DNA of 64,000 nucleotides from JACPFJ01 sp041738275 (GCA_041738275.1 JBGSQD010000114.1:1-64000); one strand, 5' to 3'. Positions 33,363 through 42,605 are shown, numbered from the stretch's first letter. Translations and numbers: made by a program. Notes: generated by a model from the letters alone, not told the origin.

Positions 33363-34201
33363 TTACTCGGCAGAGCCTGCTGCGGGGCGCCGGCCTGTTT
33401 GCCGCCGGACTATCACTTTTCATGGTCTGTTGCTATCTTTTTATCCCCATGGGCCGGGTCAACGCTGCCATCAATCAGATCCTGGCAGCCCAAGGCCTGA
33501 GCCTGTCGCCAAAGGCACGCCAGACCATCCTTCCAGGGGTGGTCTGGAACAACCTGCAGCTTTCTTCCAATCAGGGGGCATTGATCAGTTGCGAACGGCT
33601 GAAGCTGCAACTGAGATTGCTGCCTCTTCTGACCGGCCGGATAGCGCTGGGCGCTACGGCCCACATCGGGCCGGGTCAAGCGGTCCTGGAATATGGCGTG
33701 ACAGGTAAGGATGCCCTCAAGCTCCAGGCCAATGGCATTGGTCTGGCAGACATCCCTTTTTTCAAGACAGCGCTGGGAGCCAAGGTCGGCGGCAACCTGT
33801 GGAGCGAAGGGAGCGTCACGCGCGGTCCGAAAGGTTTGAACGGCGATCTGAAACTGGAGCTCCGCCAGCTGGAATTCTCAGGGGTGAAGCTGGGGGCGTT
33901 TCCGCTCCCGGATGCCGCCAATTTGGGCACCCAGGGGATGATACGAGTCACTGACGGCGCTGTCAGGCTGGAAAGTTTCACCCTGCAGGGCGAAGGTATA
34001 TACATGCGTCTCTCGGGTGATCTCCCCAGTGGAGTACATGCGGTCAATGCACCACTCAACTTGTCGCTGGAGATTATGCCCAAGCCGGAATTCCTGGACA
34101 AACAGAAGCTGGTTTTTATGTTGCTGGCCAAATTCATGGTATCACCTGGTGTGTATCGGGTTCCGATCAAAGGGACGCTGCTCAAGCCTGTGATCCTGTG
34201 A
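33359..34201 (+). CDS. gspN: Type II secretion protein GspN
   Basis: 280 residues with one N-terminal membrane segment (AAGLSLFMVCCYLFIP) followed by a beta-rich periplasmic domain similar to GspN of delta-proteobacteria (LPLLTGRIALGATAHIGPG). GspN is an accessory or assembly component; it often accompanies L and M. Assignment rests mainly on position and general pattern. Confidence 0.7.
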   Translation: MITRQSLLRGAGLFAAGLSLFMVCCYLFIPMGRVNAAINQILAAQGLSLSPKARQTILPGVVWNNLQLSSNQGALISCERLKLQLRLLPLLTGRIALGATAHIGPGQAVLEYGVTGKDALKLQANGIGLADIPFFKTALGAKVGGNLWSEGSVTRGPKGLNGDLKLELRQLEFSGVKLGAFPLPDAANLGTQGMIRVTDGAVRLESFTLQGEGIYMRLSGDLPSGVHAVNAPLNLSLEIMPKPEFLDKQKLVFMLLAKFMVSPGVYRVPIKGTLLKPVIL

Positions 34202-34252
34202 GGCACTGCACAAAACTGATAAATGAGTATAGATGATGGAGACTTGGTTGCC

Positions 34253-35389
34253 ATGGCTTTGAAGTTGGGTGAATTACTGATTAATGAAGGTCTGCTGACG
34301 CAGGAGCAGCTCGATGAGGCCCTCAAGTGCCAGGTGGTTTTCGGCATCAAGCTGGGCAGCAGCCTGATCGAGATGGGTTTTATCGAAGAAGGCAAGCTGG
34401 TAAAGCTCCTTAGCAAGAAGCTGGGCGTACCTGCCGTGACCCGCAAGGAGCTCATGGAAGTGCCCTATTCGATATACAGCCTGCTGCCCTCTTCGGTAGC
34501 TGAAAAACACCGGGTAATTCCCTTCAAGCTGGAAAACAAGCGTCTCAGTATCGCCATGTCGGATCCGACCGACTTCAATGCCATAGATGAACTTGCATTT
34601 GTAACGGGTTACATCATCCAACCTCATATTGCGCCGGATATCCGGATCTCCATGGCACTGGAAAAATATTACCAGATTCAACGCGACATGCGTTATCTGA
34701 GTGTGTCGAGGGGGGGATTCAAGGGTGTGGTTGCGCCGAATGTCTCACCCACCGAGGCGCCGCAACATGACCCGATTGCAATAACCTACCAGAAAGAAAA
34801 TGGTGAACTGCTCAATATTGAAATACCGGCTGAATTCGAAGGCTTTGGATCATTGCCCGATCTGCCGGTGGAGCTGGTCACACAGCAAGATAAGCTGGTT
34901 CGCTACACGATCGACAAGCTTTCGCTCGATTTTGCCGCTGCCAGGGAACGTGACGATATCGCCGATATATTCATAAAGTACCTGGGGCAGGAATTTACCA
35001 CCGGGGCGCTGTTCATCGTGCGGGGCAACGCTGCTGTAGGGTGGCGCGGGGTTACGGGTGGAAAGCTGTTGGCCGATTTCGGCGAGTTGAGCCTTCTGTT
35101 GAGCAAACCGTCCGTACTGCGGGATATTGTCGAGACGAGGAACTTTTCCATGGGGACCCTGATCAATACCCCGGAAAACCGGCAGATCCTCCAGGCGCTG
35201 AAGACGGCTTCCGAAACCTCGCTGCTGGTTCTGCCGATTGTCATGCTCAACAAGGTGGTGGCCGCTGTGCTGGTCTCGGCCGATATGGATGCCCAGGGAA
35301 AACGGCTGGCTGAATTGCAGAAGCTGGTCAGAAAGGCGTCGCTGGCATTCGAGATGCTGATTATCAAAAACAAGATTTTAATGACATGA
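34253..35389 (+). CDS. GspE N-terminal (MshEN)-domain protein lacking the ATPase
   Basis: 378 residues from ATG 34253 (388 if from 34223; the shorter form has the family-like start MALKLGELLINEGLL). Residues 1-140 match the GspE/PilB N-terminal domain, with two MshEN-like units known to bind cyclic di-GMP in MshE. The rest has no Walker A motif or secretion ATPase domain; its C-terminal half (GALFIVRGNAAVGWRG, VLPIVMLNKVVAAVLVSA) looks GAF-like. It follows gspN, so it may regulate secretion or pilus machinery. Confidence 0.7.
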   Translation: MALKLGELLINEGLLTQEQLDEALKCQVVFGIKLGSSLIEMGFIEEGKLVKLLSKKLGVPAVTRKELMEVPYSIYSLLPSSVAEKHRVIPFKLENKRLSIAMSDPTDFNAIDELAFVTGYIIQPHIAPDIRISMALEKYYQIQRDMRYLSVSRGGFKGVVAPNVSPTEAPQHDPIAITYQKENGELLNIEIPAEFEGFGSLPDLPVELVTQQDKLVRYTIDKLSLDFAAARERDDIADIFIKYLGQEFTTGALFIVRGNAAVGWRGVTGGKLLADFGELSLLLSKPSVLRDIVETRNFSMGTLINTPENRQILQALKTASETSLLVLPIVMLNKVVAAVLVSADMDAQGKRLAELQKLVRKASLAFEMLIIKNKILMT

Positions 35390-36036
35390 AGATCGGCCTG
35401 ATGGGTGGTACATTCAACCCGGTCCACCTGGCCCACCTGCGTATCGCGGAAGAGGCCCGGGATCTGTGCAGTCTGGACAAGGTGGTGTTCATCCCGGCTG
35501 CTGATCCGCCCCATAAGCCGCTGGCCGGAGATGTGCCCTTCAGGCAGCGCTATGAGATGGTTCGGCTGGCCATTGCCGGCAACCCGGCCTTTGAGCTGTC
35601 CGACATCGAGGAACAGCGTCCGGGCAAGTCCTATTCCATCGATACGATTGCTGCATTCCGTCGCGAGCAACCAGAGGATCAGCTGTTCTTCATCATCGGC
35701 AGCGACTCCTTTCTGGAGATTGGACTGTGGCACCGTTATGTCGAGATCTTCCGATCGTGCAATCTGATCGTGGTCGAGCGGCCAGGGTACCCGGTAAACG
35801 ATCCCGTCTCGGCCCTGCCGGTTGCCATCAGGGGAGAAGTCCGATATACTCGTGACTTACATCGTCTGGAGCACGCAGCAGGAACCACAGTCAAGTTTTT
35901 ATCGGGGTGTCCACTGGAAGTCTCCTCCAGCGAGATCAGGCGCCTGGCAGCAGCAGGGCATTCCATTACTTACCTAGTCCCACCTGAGGTGGAGGCGTAT
36001 ATCAAGGAGCAAAGGATCTATACAGAATGCCCATAA
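35386..36036 (+). CDS. nadD: Nicotinate-nucleotide adenylyltransferase
   Basis: 216 residues. It adenylates nicotinate mononucleotide in NAD synthesis. Motifs: GGTFNPVHLAHL (nucleotidyltransferase HxGH-type) and SSSEIRR near the C-terminus. ATG overlaps the preceding stop. nadD-rsfS-rlmH is a common cluster. Confidence 0.95.
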   Translation: MKIGLMGGTFNPVHLAHLRIAEEARDLCSLDKVVFIPAADPPHKPLAGDVPFRQRYEMVRLAIAGNPAFELSDIEEQRPGKSYSIDTIAAFRREQPEDQLFFIIGSDSFLEIGLWHRYVEIFRSCNLIVVERPGYPVNDPVSALPVAIRGEVRYTRDLHRLEHAAGTTVKFLSGCPLEVSSSEIRRLAAAGHSITYLVPPEVEAYIKEQRIYTECP

Positions 36037-36440
36037 AGAAAACAACAGCAGCAGTAAAACCGAGCCTGACCGCCACCGAACGGGCACTCAAGTGCGCCGA
36101 ACTGGCCTTCGACAAGAAGGCGTTTGACATCCGCGCCGTTGATATCTCCAAGGTTTCCTCCATTGCCGATTATCTGGTGATCATCTCCGGCGGCTCGGAC
36201 CGCCAGGTACAGGCTATTACCGACAGCATCCGCACCGGCCTCAAGAAGTACGGCAAGGTCAATGACATTGAGGGAGCCAATGAAGGGAAGTGGGTTGTCA
36301 TGGATTACGGCGATGTCCTCGTCCATATCTTTCATGATCCGCTCCGGCATTATTACGACCTTGACGGGTTGTGGAACATGGCGCCGGAAATGGAATTGCC
36401 CAAAGAAATCCGTGAGGCCCGCAAGGAAAGCGATTTTTGA
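36027..36440 (+). CDS. rsfS: Ribosomal silencing factor RsfS
   Basis: 137 residues. It binds L14 and blocks subunit joining in starvation. Family motifs: DKKAFDIRAVDIS, ISGGSDRQVQAI and DYGDVLVHIFHDPLRHYYDL. It overlaps nadD by 10 bases. Confidence 0.94.
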   Translation: MPIKKTTAAVKPSLTATERALKCAELAFDKKAFDIRAVDISKVSSIADYLVIISGGSDRQVQAITDSIRTGLKKYGKVNDIEGANEGKWVVMDYGDVLVHIFHDPLRHYYDLDGLWNMAPEMELPKEIREARKESDF

Positions 36441-36895
36441 AAATCAAGGTGCTATGGGTTGGCAAAAGTCGCGATCCATGGGTCAAGGATGCGCTCGGTG
36501 ACTACGCCGGTCGTATCCGCCGTTATTCCCCTTTGGAACTGATCGACATCCGAGATGAAAAGGGTGCTGAAGCAGAAGAGATGCGGCGTCGCGAGTGCGA
36601 GCGGCTGGAGAAGCAGATTCCGCCCAATGCTACCCTGATCCTGCTGGATGAACGGGGCGAACAGATGGACTCGCCCGGTCTGGCAGCCTATATCGGCAAG
36701 CAACGCGATTCAGGTTTAAGTGACCTGGTATTCGTCATCGGCGGGGCCTACGGATTTTCCGAGGAGTTTCGTTGCCGGGGCAAGCTGCTTGCCTTGTCAC
36801 GCATGACCTTCACCCACCAGATGGTGCGGGTATTTCTGCTGGAGCAGATCTACCGGGCTTTTACGATATTAAATGGCGAGCCTTATCATCATTAA
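36437..36895 (+). CDS. rlmH: 23S rRNA pseudouridine-1915 N3-methyltransferase RlmH
   Basis: 152 residues, SPOUT methyltransferase. Motifs: LDERGEQMDSPGLA, VFVIGGAYGFSEE and the C-terminal LLEQIYRAFTILNGEPYHH, a knot-fold signature. The start (TTG) lies in the rsfS stop. The next gene is 15 bases on. Confidence 0.95.
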   Translation: MKIKVLWVGKSRDPWVKDALGDYAGRIRRYSPLELIDIRDEKGAEAEEMRRRECERLEKQIPPNATLILLDERGEQMDSPGLAAYIGKQRDSGLSDLVFVIGGAYGFSEEFRCRGKLLALSRMTFTHQMVRVFLLEQIYRAFTILNGEPYHH

Positions 36896-36910
36896 CCATA
36901 TGGAGACCAT

Positions 36911-38449
36911 ATGTCCAAAAAACCGCTCCTCCTCATGATCCTCGACGGCTGGGGGATCAACCCCAATTCCGCTCACAATGCCGTGGCCCTGGCTGATACA
37001 CCTAACCTGAAGCGCCTGTTGACGGAGTATCCGCATGTTCCGATCCGCACCTCCGGCATGGCGGTTGGTCTGCCTGACGGGCAGATGGGCAACTCCGAGG
37101 TCGGCCACCTCAATATCGGCGCCGGTCGAGTGGTTTACCAGGATCTGACCCGCATCACCAAATCGATCCTGGATGGCGACTTTTTCACCAATCCGGTGCT
37201 GTTGGAATGCATTGCCAAAACAAAGGCGTCCGGCGGTCGGCTGCACCTGGCCGGTCTGCTGTCGGACGGCGGGGTGCACTCCCACAATACCCACCTGTAT
37301 GCCCTGCTGGAACTGGCCAAACAGGAAGGGCTGACAGAGGTCTTTGTTCACTGCCTGCTGGATGGCCGCGACACCCCCCCCCAGAGCGGCGCCGAGTATC
37401 TGGATCAGCTGGAGGCGGAGATAGAGCGTATCGGCTGCGGACGGATAGCCACGGTGATGGGACGTTATTACGCCATGGACCGGGACAACCGCTGGGACCG
37501 GGTGGAAAAGGCCTACAACGCCATGGTCTGCGGTCAGGGAGAACAGTACACCTCTGCAAAAGAGGCTATAGAGCGCAGCTACGCCGCTGGGGTGCATGAC
37601 GAATTCGTGCTGCCGGTTGTGATTGCCGGGAATGGCACACCAGTAGGAACGGTCAGGGATGGCGACGGTTTCATCTTCTTCAACTTCCGCTCCGACCGGG
37701 CCCGCGAGATCAGTCGTGCCATCGCCCTGGAAGGCTTTGACGGCTTCGAGCGCCGCTGCTGGCCCAGTCTGGCCGGCTATGTCTGCATGACGGAGTACGA
37801 TGCCACCTTCGGCCTCCCCATAGCCTTCGGTTCCACGGAGCTGACCAATATCCTGGGCGGGGTGCTGGGCGCTGCCGGGCTGAAACAGCTGCGCATCGCC
37901 GAGACCGAGAAGTACGCCCATGTGACCTTCTTTTTCAACGGCGGCAGCGAGGTTCCCTTCCCCGGTGAGGATCGAGTACTGATCCCCTCACCCAAAGAGG
38001 TGGCCACCTACGACCAGAAGCCGGAGATGAGCGCCTTTCTGGTTACGGACGAGCTCTTGGCTCGCATTGACAGCGGCGTCTACGACGTGATCATTCTTAA
38101 TTTCGCCAACTGCGACATGGTCGGCCATACCGGCATCGAAGCGGCAGCCATCAAGGCGGTGGAGGCGGTGGACAGCTGTGTCGGCCGGATCGTGGCCAAG
38201 GTGCGAGAACAGGGCGGAGCTGCGCTGATCACCGCTGATCACGGCAATGCCGAGCAGTTGATGGATGAGAACGGGGAACCGTTCACGGCCCACACCACCA
38301 ACCCGGTCTGGTTCGTGGTGGTGGACGACAGCCGCAAGGGTGCTACCCTTCGCGAAGGCGGGCGCCTGGCGGATATCGCCCCGACCATGCTGAAGATGCT
38401 GGGGGTGGCGCAGCCGTTGGAGATGACCGGGGAGAGCCTTCTGGTCTGA
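36911..38449 (+). CDS. gpmI: 2,3-bisphosphoglycerate-independent phosphoglycerate mutase
   Basis: 512 residues, interconverts 3- and 2-phosphoglycerate in glycolysis and gluconeogenesis. The phosphatase-like metal site starts MILDGWGIN, the catalytic serine is in GQMGNSEVGHL, and further metal ligands are in TADHGNAEQ and HTTNPV. A GGAG-like site precedes ATG 36911. Confidence 0.96.
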   Translation: MSKKPLLLMILDGWGINPNSAHNAVALADTPNLKRLLTEYPHVPIRTSGMAVGLPDGQMGNSEVGHLNIGAGRVVYQDLTRITKSILDGDFFTNPVLLECIAKTKASGGRLHLAGLLSDGGVHSHNTHLYALLELAKQEGLTEVFVHCLLDGRDTPPQSGAEYLDQLEAEIERIGCGRIATVMGRYYAMDRDNRWDRVEKAYNAMVCGQGEQYTSAKEAIERSYAAGVHDEFVLPVVIAGNGTPVGTVRDGDGFIFFNFRSDRAREISRAIALEGFDGFERRCWPSLAGYVCMTEYDATFGLPIAFGSTELTNILGGVLGAAGLKQLRIAETEKYAHVTFFFNGGSEVPFPGEDRVLIPSPKEVATYDQKPEMSAFLVTDELLARIDSGVYDVIILNFANCDMVGHTGIEAAAIKAVEAVDSCVGRIVAKVREQGGAALITADHGNAEQLMDENGEPFTAHTTNPVWFVVVDDSRKGATLREGGRLADIAPTMLKMLGVAQPLEMTGESLLV

Positions 38450-38472
38450 CAAAGGATTTGAAAGGATATCTC

Positions 38473-39129
38473 ATGAAAACAGCAAAGATCCCCGCAACCA
38501 ACCAGGAATTTCCCATAGGCAAGATCGTCTGCCTGGCGCGCAACTATGCCGAACACGCCAGGGAGTTGGGCAACGAGACCCCGGCCGCGCCGGTGCTGTT
38601 CATGAAACCGGCCAGCTCCGTCATTGGCGACAACGGTGTGGTGCAGATCCCAGCCTGGTCCCAGGAGTGCCATTACGAGGTAGAATTGGCGGTCCTGATC
38701 GGCAAGACCGCGCACAAGGTCGCTGTCGAAGCTGCCATGGAGCATGTGGCCGGTTACGGCGTGGCTATCGACATGACCCTGCGGGACGTGCAGAACCAGC
38801 TCAAGTCCAAGGGCCTGCCCTGGGATATCGCCAAGGGTTTCGACACCTCCTGCCCGCTGTCCGATTTCGTGCCGGCGGCAACCGTGCCGGATCCCCATAA
38901 TCTCACCCTGATGTTGTCGGTGAACGGTGAGCCCAAGCAGAATGGCACCTCGTCCGACATGATCCACCGAGTGCCGCAGATCATCTCCTTCATCTCCGGC
39001 ATCTTTACCCTGGAGCCGGGTGATGTCATCCTGACCGGCACACCGGCCGGTGTTGGTCCGGTTCGGGCCGGTGATACCATGCATGCGGAAATATCTGCGG
39101 TAGGGCGACTGAAGATTTCTGTACAATAA
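38473..39129 (+). CDS. Fumarylacetoacetate hydrolase (FAH) family protein
   Basis: 218 residues. The FAH fold is shown by CLARNYAEHARELGNE, FMKPASSVIGDNG, EVELAVLIG (metal-binding Glu) and ILTGTPAGVGPV. Members hydrolyse acylpyruvates or act as oxaloacetate decarboxylases/isomerases; the exact substrate is unknown. ATG 38473 has GGATATC upstream; the longer frame from 38458 is unlikely. Confidence 0.88.
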   Translation: MKTAKIPATNQEFPIGKIVCLARNYAEHARELGNETPAAPVLFMKPASSVIGDNGVVQIPAWSQECHYEVELAVLIGKTAHKVAVEAAMEHVAGYGVAIDMTLRDVQNQLKSKGLPWDIAKGFDTSCPLSDFVPAATVPDPHNLTLMLSVNGEPKQNGTSSDMIHRVPQIISFISGIFTLEPGDVILTGTPAGVGPVRAGDTMHAEISAVGRLKISVQ

Positions 39130-39201
39130 TATGGAAATATATATTGACGGATGGGTGGCTTCCGGTAATAATCAGCACAAATATTTCTGGAGGTTCCCAT
39201 T

Positions 39202-39345
39202 ATGGAAACAGAAAAAAAGTGCCCTGAGTGTCAGGGGCTGATGGTCCTGATGCCTGGCTGAGGCGGTCTCTTCTGGCGGTGCCAGAAGTGCGGAGCAAGG
39301 CTTTCTTACGGCAATGAGAGTAGTGACAGTTGCAGCTGTTCGTAG
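39202..39345 (+). CDS. Candidate selenoprotein: short zinc-ribbon-like protein with in-frame UGA
   Basis: The reading frame starts at ATG 39202, with GGAGG 8 bases upstream, and encodes 47 residues if the UGA at 39259-39261 is read as selenocysteine at position 20. Before it is CPEC (7-10), after it CQKC (27-30) and a Cys-Ser-Cys near the end, so one zinc-ribbon continues across the UGA. An 8-bp hairpin with a GGU loop begins 8 bases after the UGA. A strong terminator follows the final TAG by 9 bases. If the UGA is a real stop, the product is an implausible 19-residue peptide, so either a selenoprotein or a decayed gene is present. No homologue search was possible. Confidence 0.55.
39270..39288 (+). 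promoter_or_regulatory. Bacterial SECIS-like hairpin
   Basis: CTTCTGGC pairs perfectly with GCCAGAAG around a GGT loop. The loop lies 17 bases after the UGA codon, within the usual 16-37 base window, and starts with G as in known bacterial SECIS loops. Confidence 0.55.
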
Positions 39346-39354
39346 GCAGTAGCG

Positions 39355-39385
39355 ACGGGGCAGAGGCAATCTGCCCCGTTTTTTG
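39355..39385 (+). terminator. Rho-independent terminator
   Basis: ACGGGGCAG pairs with CTGCCCCGT around a 7-base loop, followed by six T. It ends the transcript carrying the candidate selenoprotein. Confidence 0.92.
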
Positions 39386-39456
39386 TAGCTGTTGTTGAAT
39401 TGTATTACGGCCACAGTCTCTTTGGGTACATTATCTGCCCGTAAATGCGGTGAGCA

Positions 39457-40665
39457 ATGACCAAGGACAAACATTTCCGGCAGAAAAAACGACTTCCTCG
39501 CATCATGCGCCTTCTCCGAAGGATTCGCCCGGCAAGCATGCCGGTCACCTACAGGCACAACCAGGTTGTGCTCTTTCCCGATGGTCCAGGTTTTTTCCGT
39601 TCGCTGCATGCCGCCATCCGCTCGGCGCAACATTTCGTTCTCCTCGAATATTATATGATCCGCGCTGATCGCACCGGATCGGCTTTTGCAGCCGAGCTGG
39701 CAGAAGCTGTCAAGCGCGGAGTCCGGGTCCTGCTGATTTACGATTACATCGGCTGCGTGGATACTCCCTCATCCTATTTCAAAAATATGTCTCAGCAAGG
39801 CATCGAACTGATACCGTTCAATCCCCCTTCGTTCAAGCGCGGTGTGGGCTGGTTTGACAAGCGTGACCACCGCAAGATGGCGGTGATCGACGGCTCGCTG
39901 GCGTTTTTGGGGGGCTTCAACATCGGCGATGAATACGCCGGCGTTGTTGCATTGCTGCAGCGATTCCGCGATGTAGGCTTCAGCATCAGCGGCAATGCGG
40001 TCCAGGATCTGGTTCGCATATTCAGCGAGGCCTGGCAGATGGAGCGGGGAGAACTGCCGGATCTTCTCCGTCTGCAATTGTCCGACAAAAATCAGCCCCG
40101 AACCGCCAAACATGGGCATGCTAATGTCTCCATTGTCAGTGGCGGTCCTCACCATCGCAGTTCCTATATCCGCAGCGCTTATCTTCTTAGCCTGGCCTCG
40201 GCATCGGAAGAGATTGTTATCGCGACCCCCTATTTTGTTCCTGGTCCCCGCATTATCCGCTCCCTGCTCCGGGCGACCCGCCGGGGGGTACGGGTGCGCT
40301 TGTTGCTGCCGTCGCGTAGCGACGTTCCTTTGGTGAGTTTCCTGGGGCGCAGCTATTATGGTGCTCTTCTCAAGCAGGGGATCGAGATCTACGAACTGGA
40401 AGGGGAGATCCTGCATGCCAAGGTTATGCTGATCGACGGAGAGCGGACGGTAATCGGCTCAGCAAATCTCGATCAGCGCAGCTTCCACCGAAATTTCGAG
40501 ATAAACGGCATCATTGACAGCAGTGCCTTCGGAGGTCAAATCAACAGCATGCTGGAGGATGATTTCAAGGGTTCCCGGCGAATATTTCTGGAACACCATG
40601 AACAACGGGGGATCCTTGCTCGCATTCTGGAGAAGGTGGTGAACCTGTTCAGCTGGTTTTTGTAG
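39457..40665 (+). CDS. Cardiolipin synthase-like phospholipase D protein
   Basis: 402 residues with two HKD motifs, degenerate in the first: DHRKMAVIDG near residue 140 and HAKVMLIDGERTVIGSANLD near 325. There is no N-terminal transmembrane pair, so it resembles ClsB rather than ClsA. It would join phosphatidylglycerol molecules into cardiolipin. Its 3' end overlaps the convergent glycosyltransferase by 17 bases. Confidence 0.88.
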   Translation: MTKDKHFRQKKRLPRIMRLLRRIRPASMPVTYRHNQVVLFPDGPGFFRSLHAAIRSAQHFVLLEYYMIRADRTGSAFAAELAEAVKRGVRVLLIYDYIGCVDTPSSYFKNMSQQGIELIPFNPPSFKRGVGWFDKRDHRKMAVIDGSLAFLGGFNIGDEYAGVVALLQRFRDVGFSISGNAVQDLVRIFSEAWQMERGELPDLLRLQLSDKNQPRTAKHGHANVSIVSGGPHHRSSYIRSAYLLSLASASEEIVIATPYFVPGPRIIRSLLRATRRGVRVRLLLPSRSDVPLVSFLGRSYYGALLKQGIEIYELEGEILHAKVMLIDGERTVIGSANLDQRSFHRNFEINGIIDSSAFGGQINSMLEDDFKGSRRIFLEHHEQRGILARILEKVVNLFSWFL

Positions 40666-41746
40666 GTGCTGTTTCCCGCAAGCGGAAGACCAGCAGCATT
40701 ATCCGGAACCAGATCCATACGGCTGCTGCGGTGACTGCCCCTGCCAGGTGAGTATGGGCAAGCTTTTCCAGGTGCTGCTGATAGAAACGTAGCCAGCGGG
40801 GTTCAACAGCTCCCTGATCGCGGTCTGCCCGGAAGCTGCGGCGAACATCCAGCCAGAAGAACAGCTGCCAGATGTTGGAGGCTACATGCCGGCCGGTGTT
40901 CTGCCAGAATGTCAGGAGCCAGCGTCTGTTTTGGTGGGCAAGTCGGGTGCGGATACCTTCCAGGAGCGGAAGCATGCGCAGTCTGCCTGTGTCGGCGTGG
41001 CACTGGTAGAAGTTGGGCAGGAGTTCGATGAAGTCTTTCCATCCTACGGCAAAGCTGTTAACGATGATGGCATTGACGACCTGCCGCCTGGCAAGTCCTT
41101 CAAGCTCGAATCTGCGGGCAGAGGTGCTGATTCGGGCGGGCAGCAGCAGCCAATTGCCCTGCCGCGTGATCTGTTCCGCCAGTACGACATCCTCATAAAA
41201 AGGGAGCGAGGTGTCAAAACCGCACAATTGTGCGAAGAACGTGCGGGAAAGCAGGTATCCCTGATCGCCGCGGATACAGTCGCTACGATCCAGGCGCGAC
41301 TTGGCTTCGTAATAAAAGTAAGCCAGCGAAGGAGAAGGATCTGTCCGGCGGAAGCATAATTCAAAGCGGGCTGCAACGGGCTGGGACCCGGAGATCGCAA
41401 TCTGCTCCCTGTACGCTGTAATGGCGCTGTAGAGGGCCGCAAGGTCGTGGAAGCGGCTGTCGGCATGCAGGAACAGCAGCAGCTCCCCCTTGGCGATGGC
41501 AGCGCCTTCATTCATCTGCTGCCCGCGCCCTCGTGCTGCTTGGATAATAATTACCCTGAACGGAACATTATTTGCCAACTCCGATGCCGAACGTTGAGTT
41601 CCGTCGACGGAACCACCGTCGCAGAGTATCAACTCAAAGCAGACGGATTGCTGTGACGCCAGGGTATCGAACAGTGCCGGCAGTTCAGCTGCCTCATTGA
41701 GGACCGGTACGATGATGGAGAGTTCGGGATTGTGGGCGGATTTCAT
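40649..41746 (-). CDS. GT2 glycosyltransferase, TIGR04283-like
   Basis: 365 residues. The GT-A domain has LSIIVPVLNEAAELPAL, LCDGGSVDGT, GRGQQMNEGA and FLHADSRF; a hydrophobic C-terminal segment (AGAVTAAAVWIWFRIMLLV) may anchor it. These fit the TIGR04283 group, named for association with radical SAM/selenodomain genes, though none is adjacent. The start ATG shares its CATG with the start of the divergent TatD gene. Confidence 0.8.
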   Translation of the reverse strand: MKSAHNPELSIIVPVLNEAAELPALFDTLASQQSVCFELILCDGGSVDGTQRSASELANNVPFRVIIIQAARGRGQQMNEGAAIAKGELLLFLHADSRFHDLAALYSAITAYREQIAISGSQPVAARFELCFRRTDPSPSLAYFYYEAKSRLDRSDCIRGDQGYLLSRTFFAQLCGFDTSLPFYEDVVLAEQITRQGNWLLLPARISTSARRFELEGLARRQVVNAIIVNSFAVGWKDFIELLPNFYQCHADTGRLRMLPLLEGIRTRLAHQNRRWLLTFWQNTGRHVASNIWQLFFWLDVRRSFRADRDQGAVEPRWLRFYQQHLEKLAHTHLAGAVTAAAVWIWFRIMLLVFRLRETAPTKTS

Positions 41747-42581
41747 GACAACTCCGGGAGAATCAAAAGCAGTGTATCCAAAACAGCCGTATTTGCAACC
41801 TGAAGATATATCCGGCCTTGTAGATACCCATTGTCATCTGGATCTGGAACCACTGGCAGCCAATCTGCCCGTGGTGCTGGTATCGGCCCGCCAGGCAGGG
41901 GTGACGCGTTTCGTGGTGCCGGGGGTGCATCCTGCAAACTGGGAGCGGATGTATGTAATCGCCCAGGAACATGCCGGGGTATTTCCGGCCTTCGGCATTC
42001 ACCCCATGCATGCGGACCTGGCGGATGACCATGCCATGAGCCGCTTGGGTGGAATCGCCGGCAGGGGGGTTGCCATCGGCGAGATCGGCCTGGATTCATT
42101 TTATTCCGTTCCCCTGGAGGTCCAGGAACGCGCTTTCCGTAAGCAGCTGCGTCTGGCAGTCTCGTTAGGATTACCTGTGCTTGTTCATTGCCGCCGCGCC
42201 TTTCAGCGGACGTTACAGATCCTTCGCGAAGAGAATGCCCGACAGGTGAGAGGGGTCATGCACGCCTTCTCCGGCTCAATCGAGATGGCGCGGGAATTCA
42301 TTCGTCTCGGCTTTCTCATATCACTTTCCGGGACCGTCACCTGGGACAACGCCGTGCGTCCGGTCCAGTTGGCACGTCAACTGCCCCTGGAGTGCCTTGT
42401 GCTGGAAACCGATGCCCCTGATCTGTCACCGCAAGCTTTCAGGGGGCTGCCGAACCAACCGGTGTATCTTGTCGAGGTGCAGCGCGCCGTGGCGCAGATC
42501 AGGGGGGTACGACCCGTGGATCTGCTCATGCAGACCACAAGGAATGCCGAACTGCTTTTTGATTTTGACCATGGGAATTGA
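41745..42581 (+). CDS. TatD-family metal-dependent hydrolase
   Basis: About 278 residues. Metal-binding motifs: DTHCHLD, GIHPMHA, GEIGLD, PVLVHCRRA, HAFSGS and ETDAPDLSP. TatD proteins are DNases of the amidohydrolase fold. The start is uncertain: ATG 41745 or GTG 41772 (GGGAGA upstream). It is divergent from the glycosyltransferase with the start codons overlapping. Confidence 0.9.
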   Translation: MTTPGESKAVYPKQPYLQPEDISGLVDTHCHLDLEPLAANLPVVLVSARQAGVTRFVVPGVHPANWERMYVIAQEHAGVFPAFGIHPMHADLADDHAMSRLGGIAGRGVAIGEIGLDSFYSVPLEVQERAFRKQLRLAVSLGLPVLVHCRRAFQRTLQILREENARQVRGVMHAFSGSIEMAREFIRLGFLISLSGTVTWDNAVRPVQLARQLPLECLVLETDAPDLSPQAFRGLPNQPVYLVEVQRAVAQIRGVRPVDLLMQTTRNAELLFDFDHGN

Positions 42582-42605
42582 CATTATACCTTCCCCCATT
42601 ACACT
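42578..42605 (+). promoter_or_regulatory. Possible promoter for the diheme lipoprotein
   Basis: TTGACA at 42578-42583, 16-base spacer, then TACACT at 42600-42605. It overlaps the tatD-like stop codon. Confidence 0.4.
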
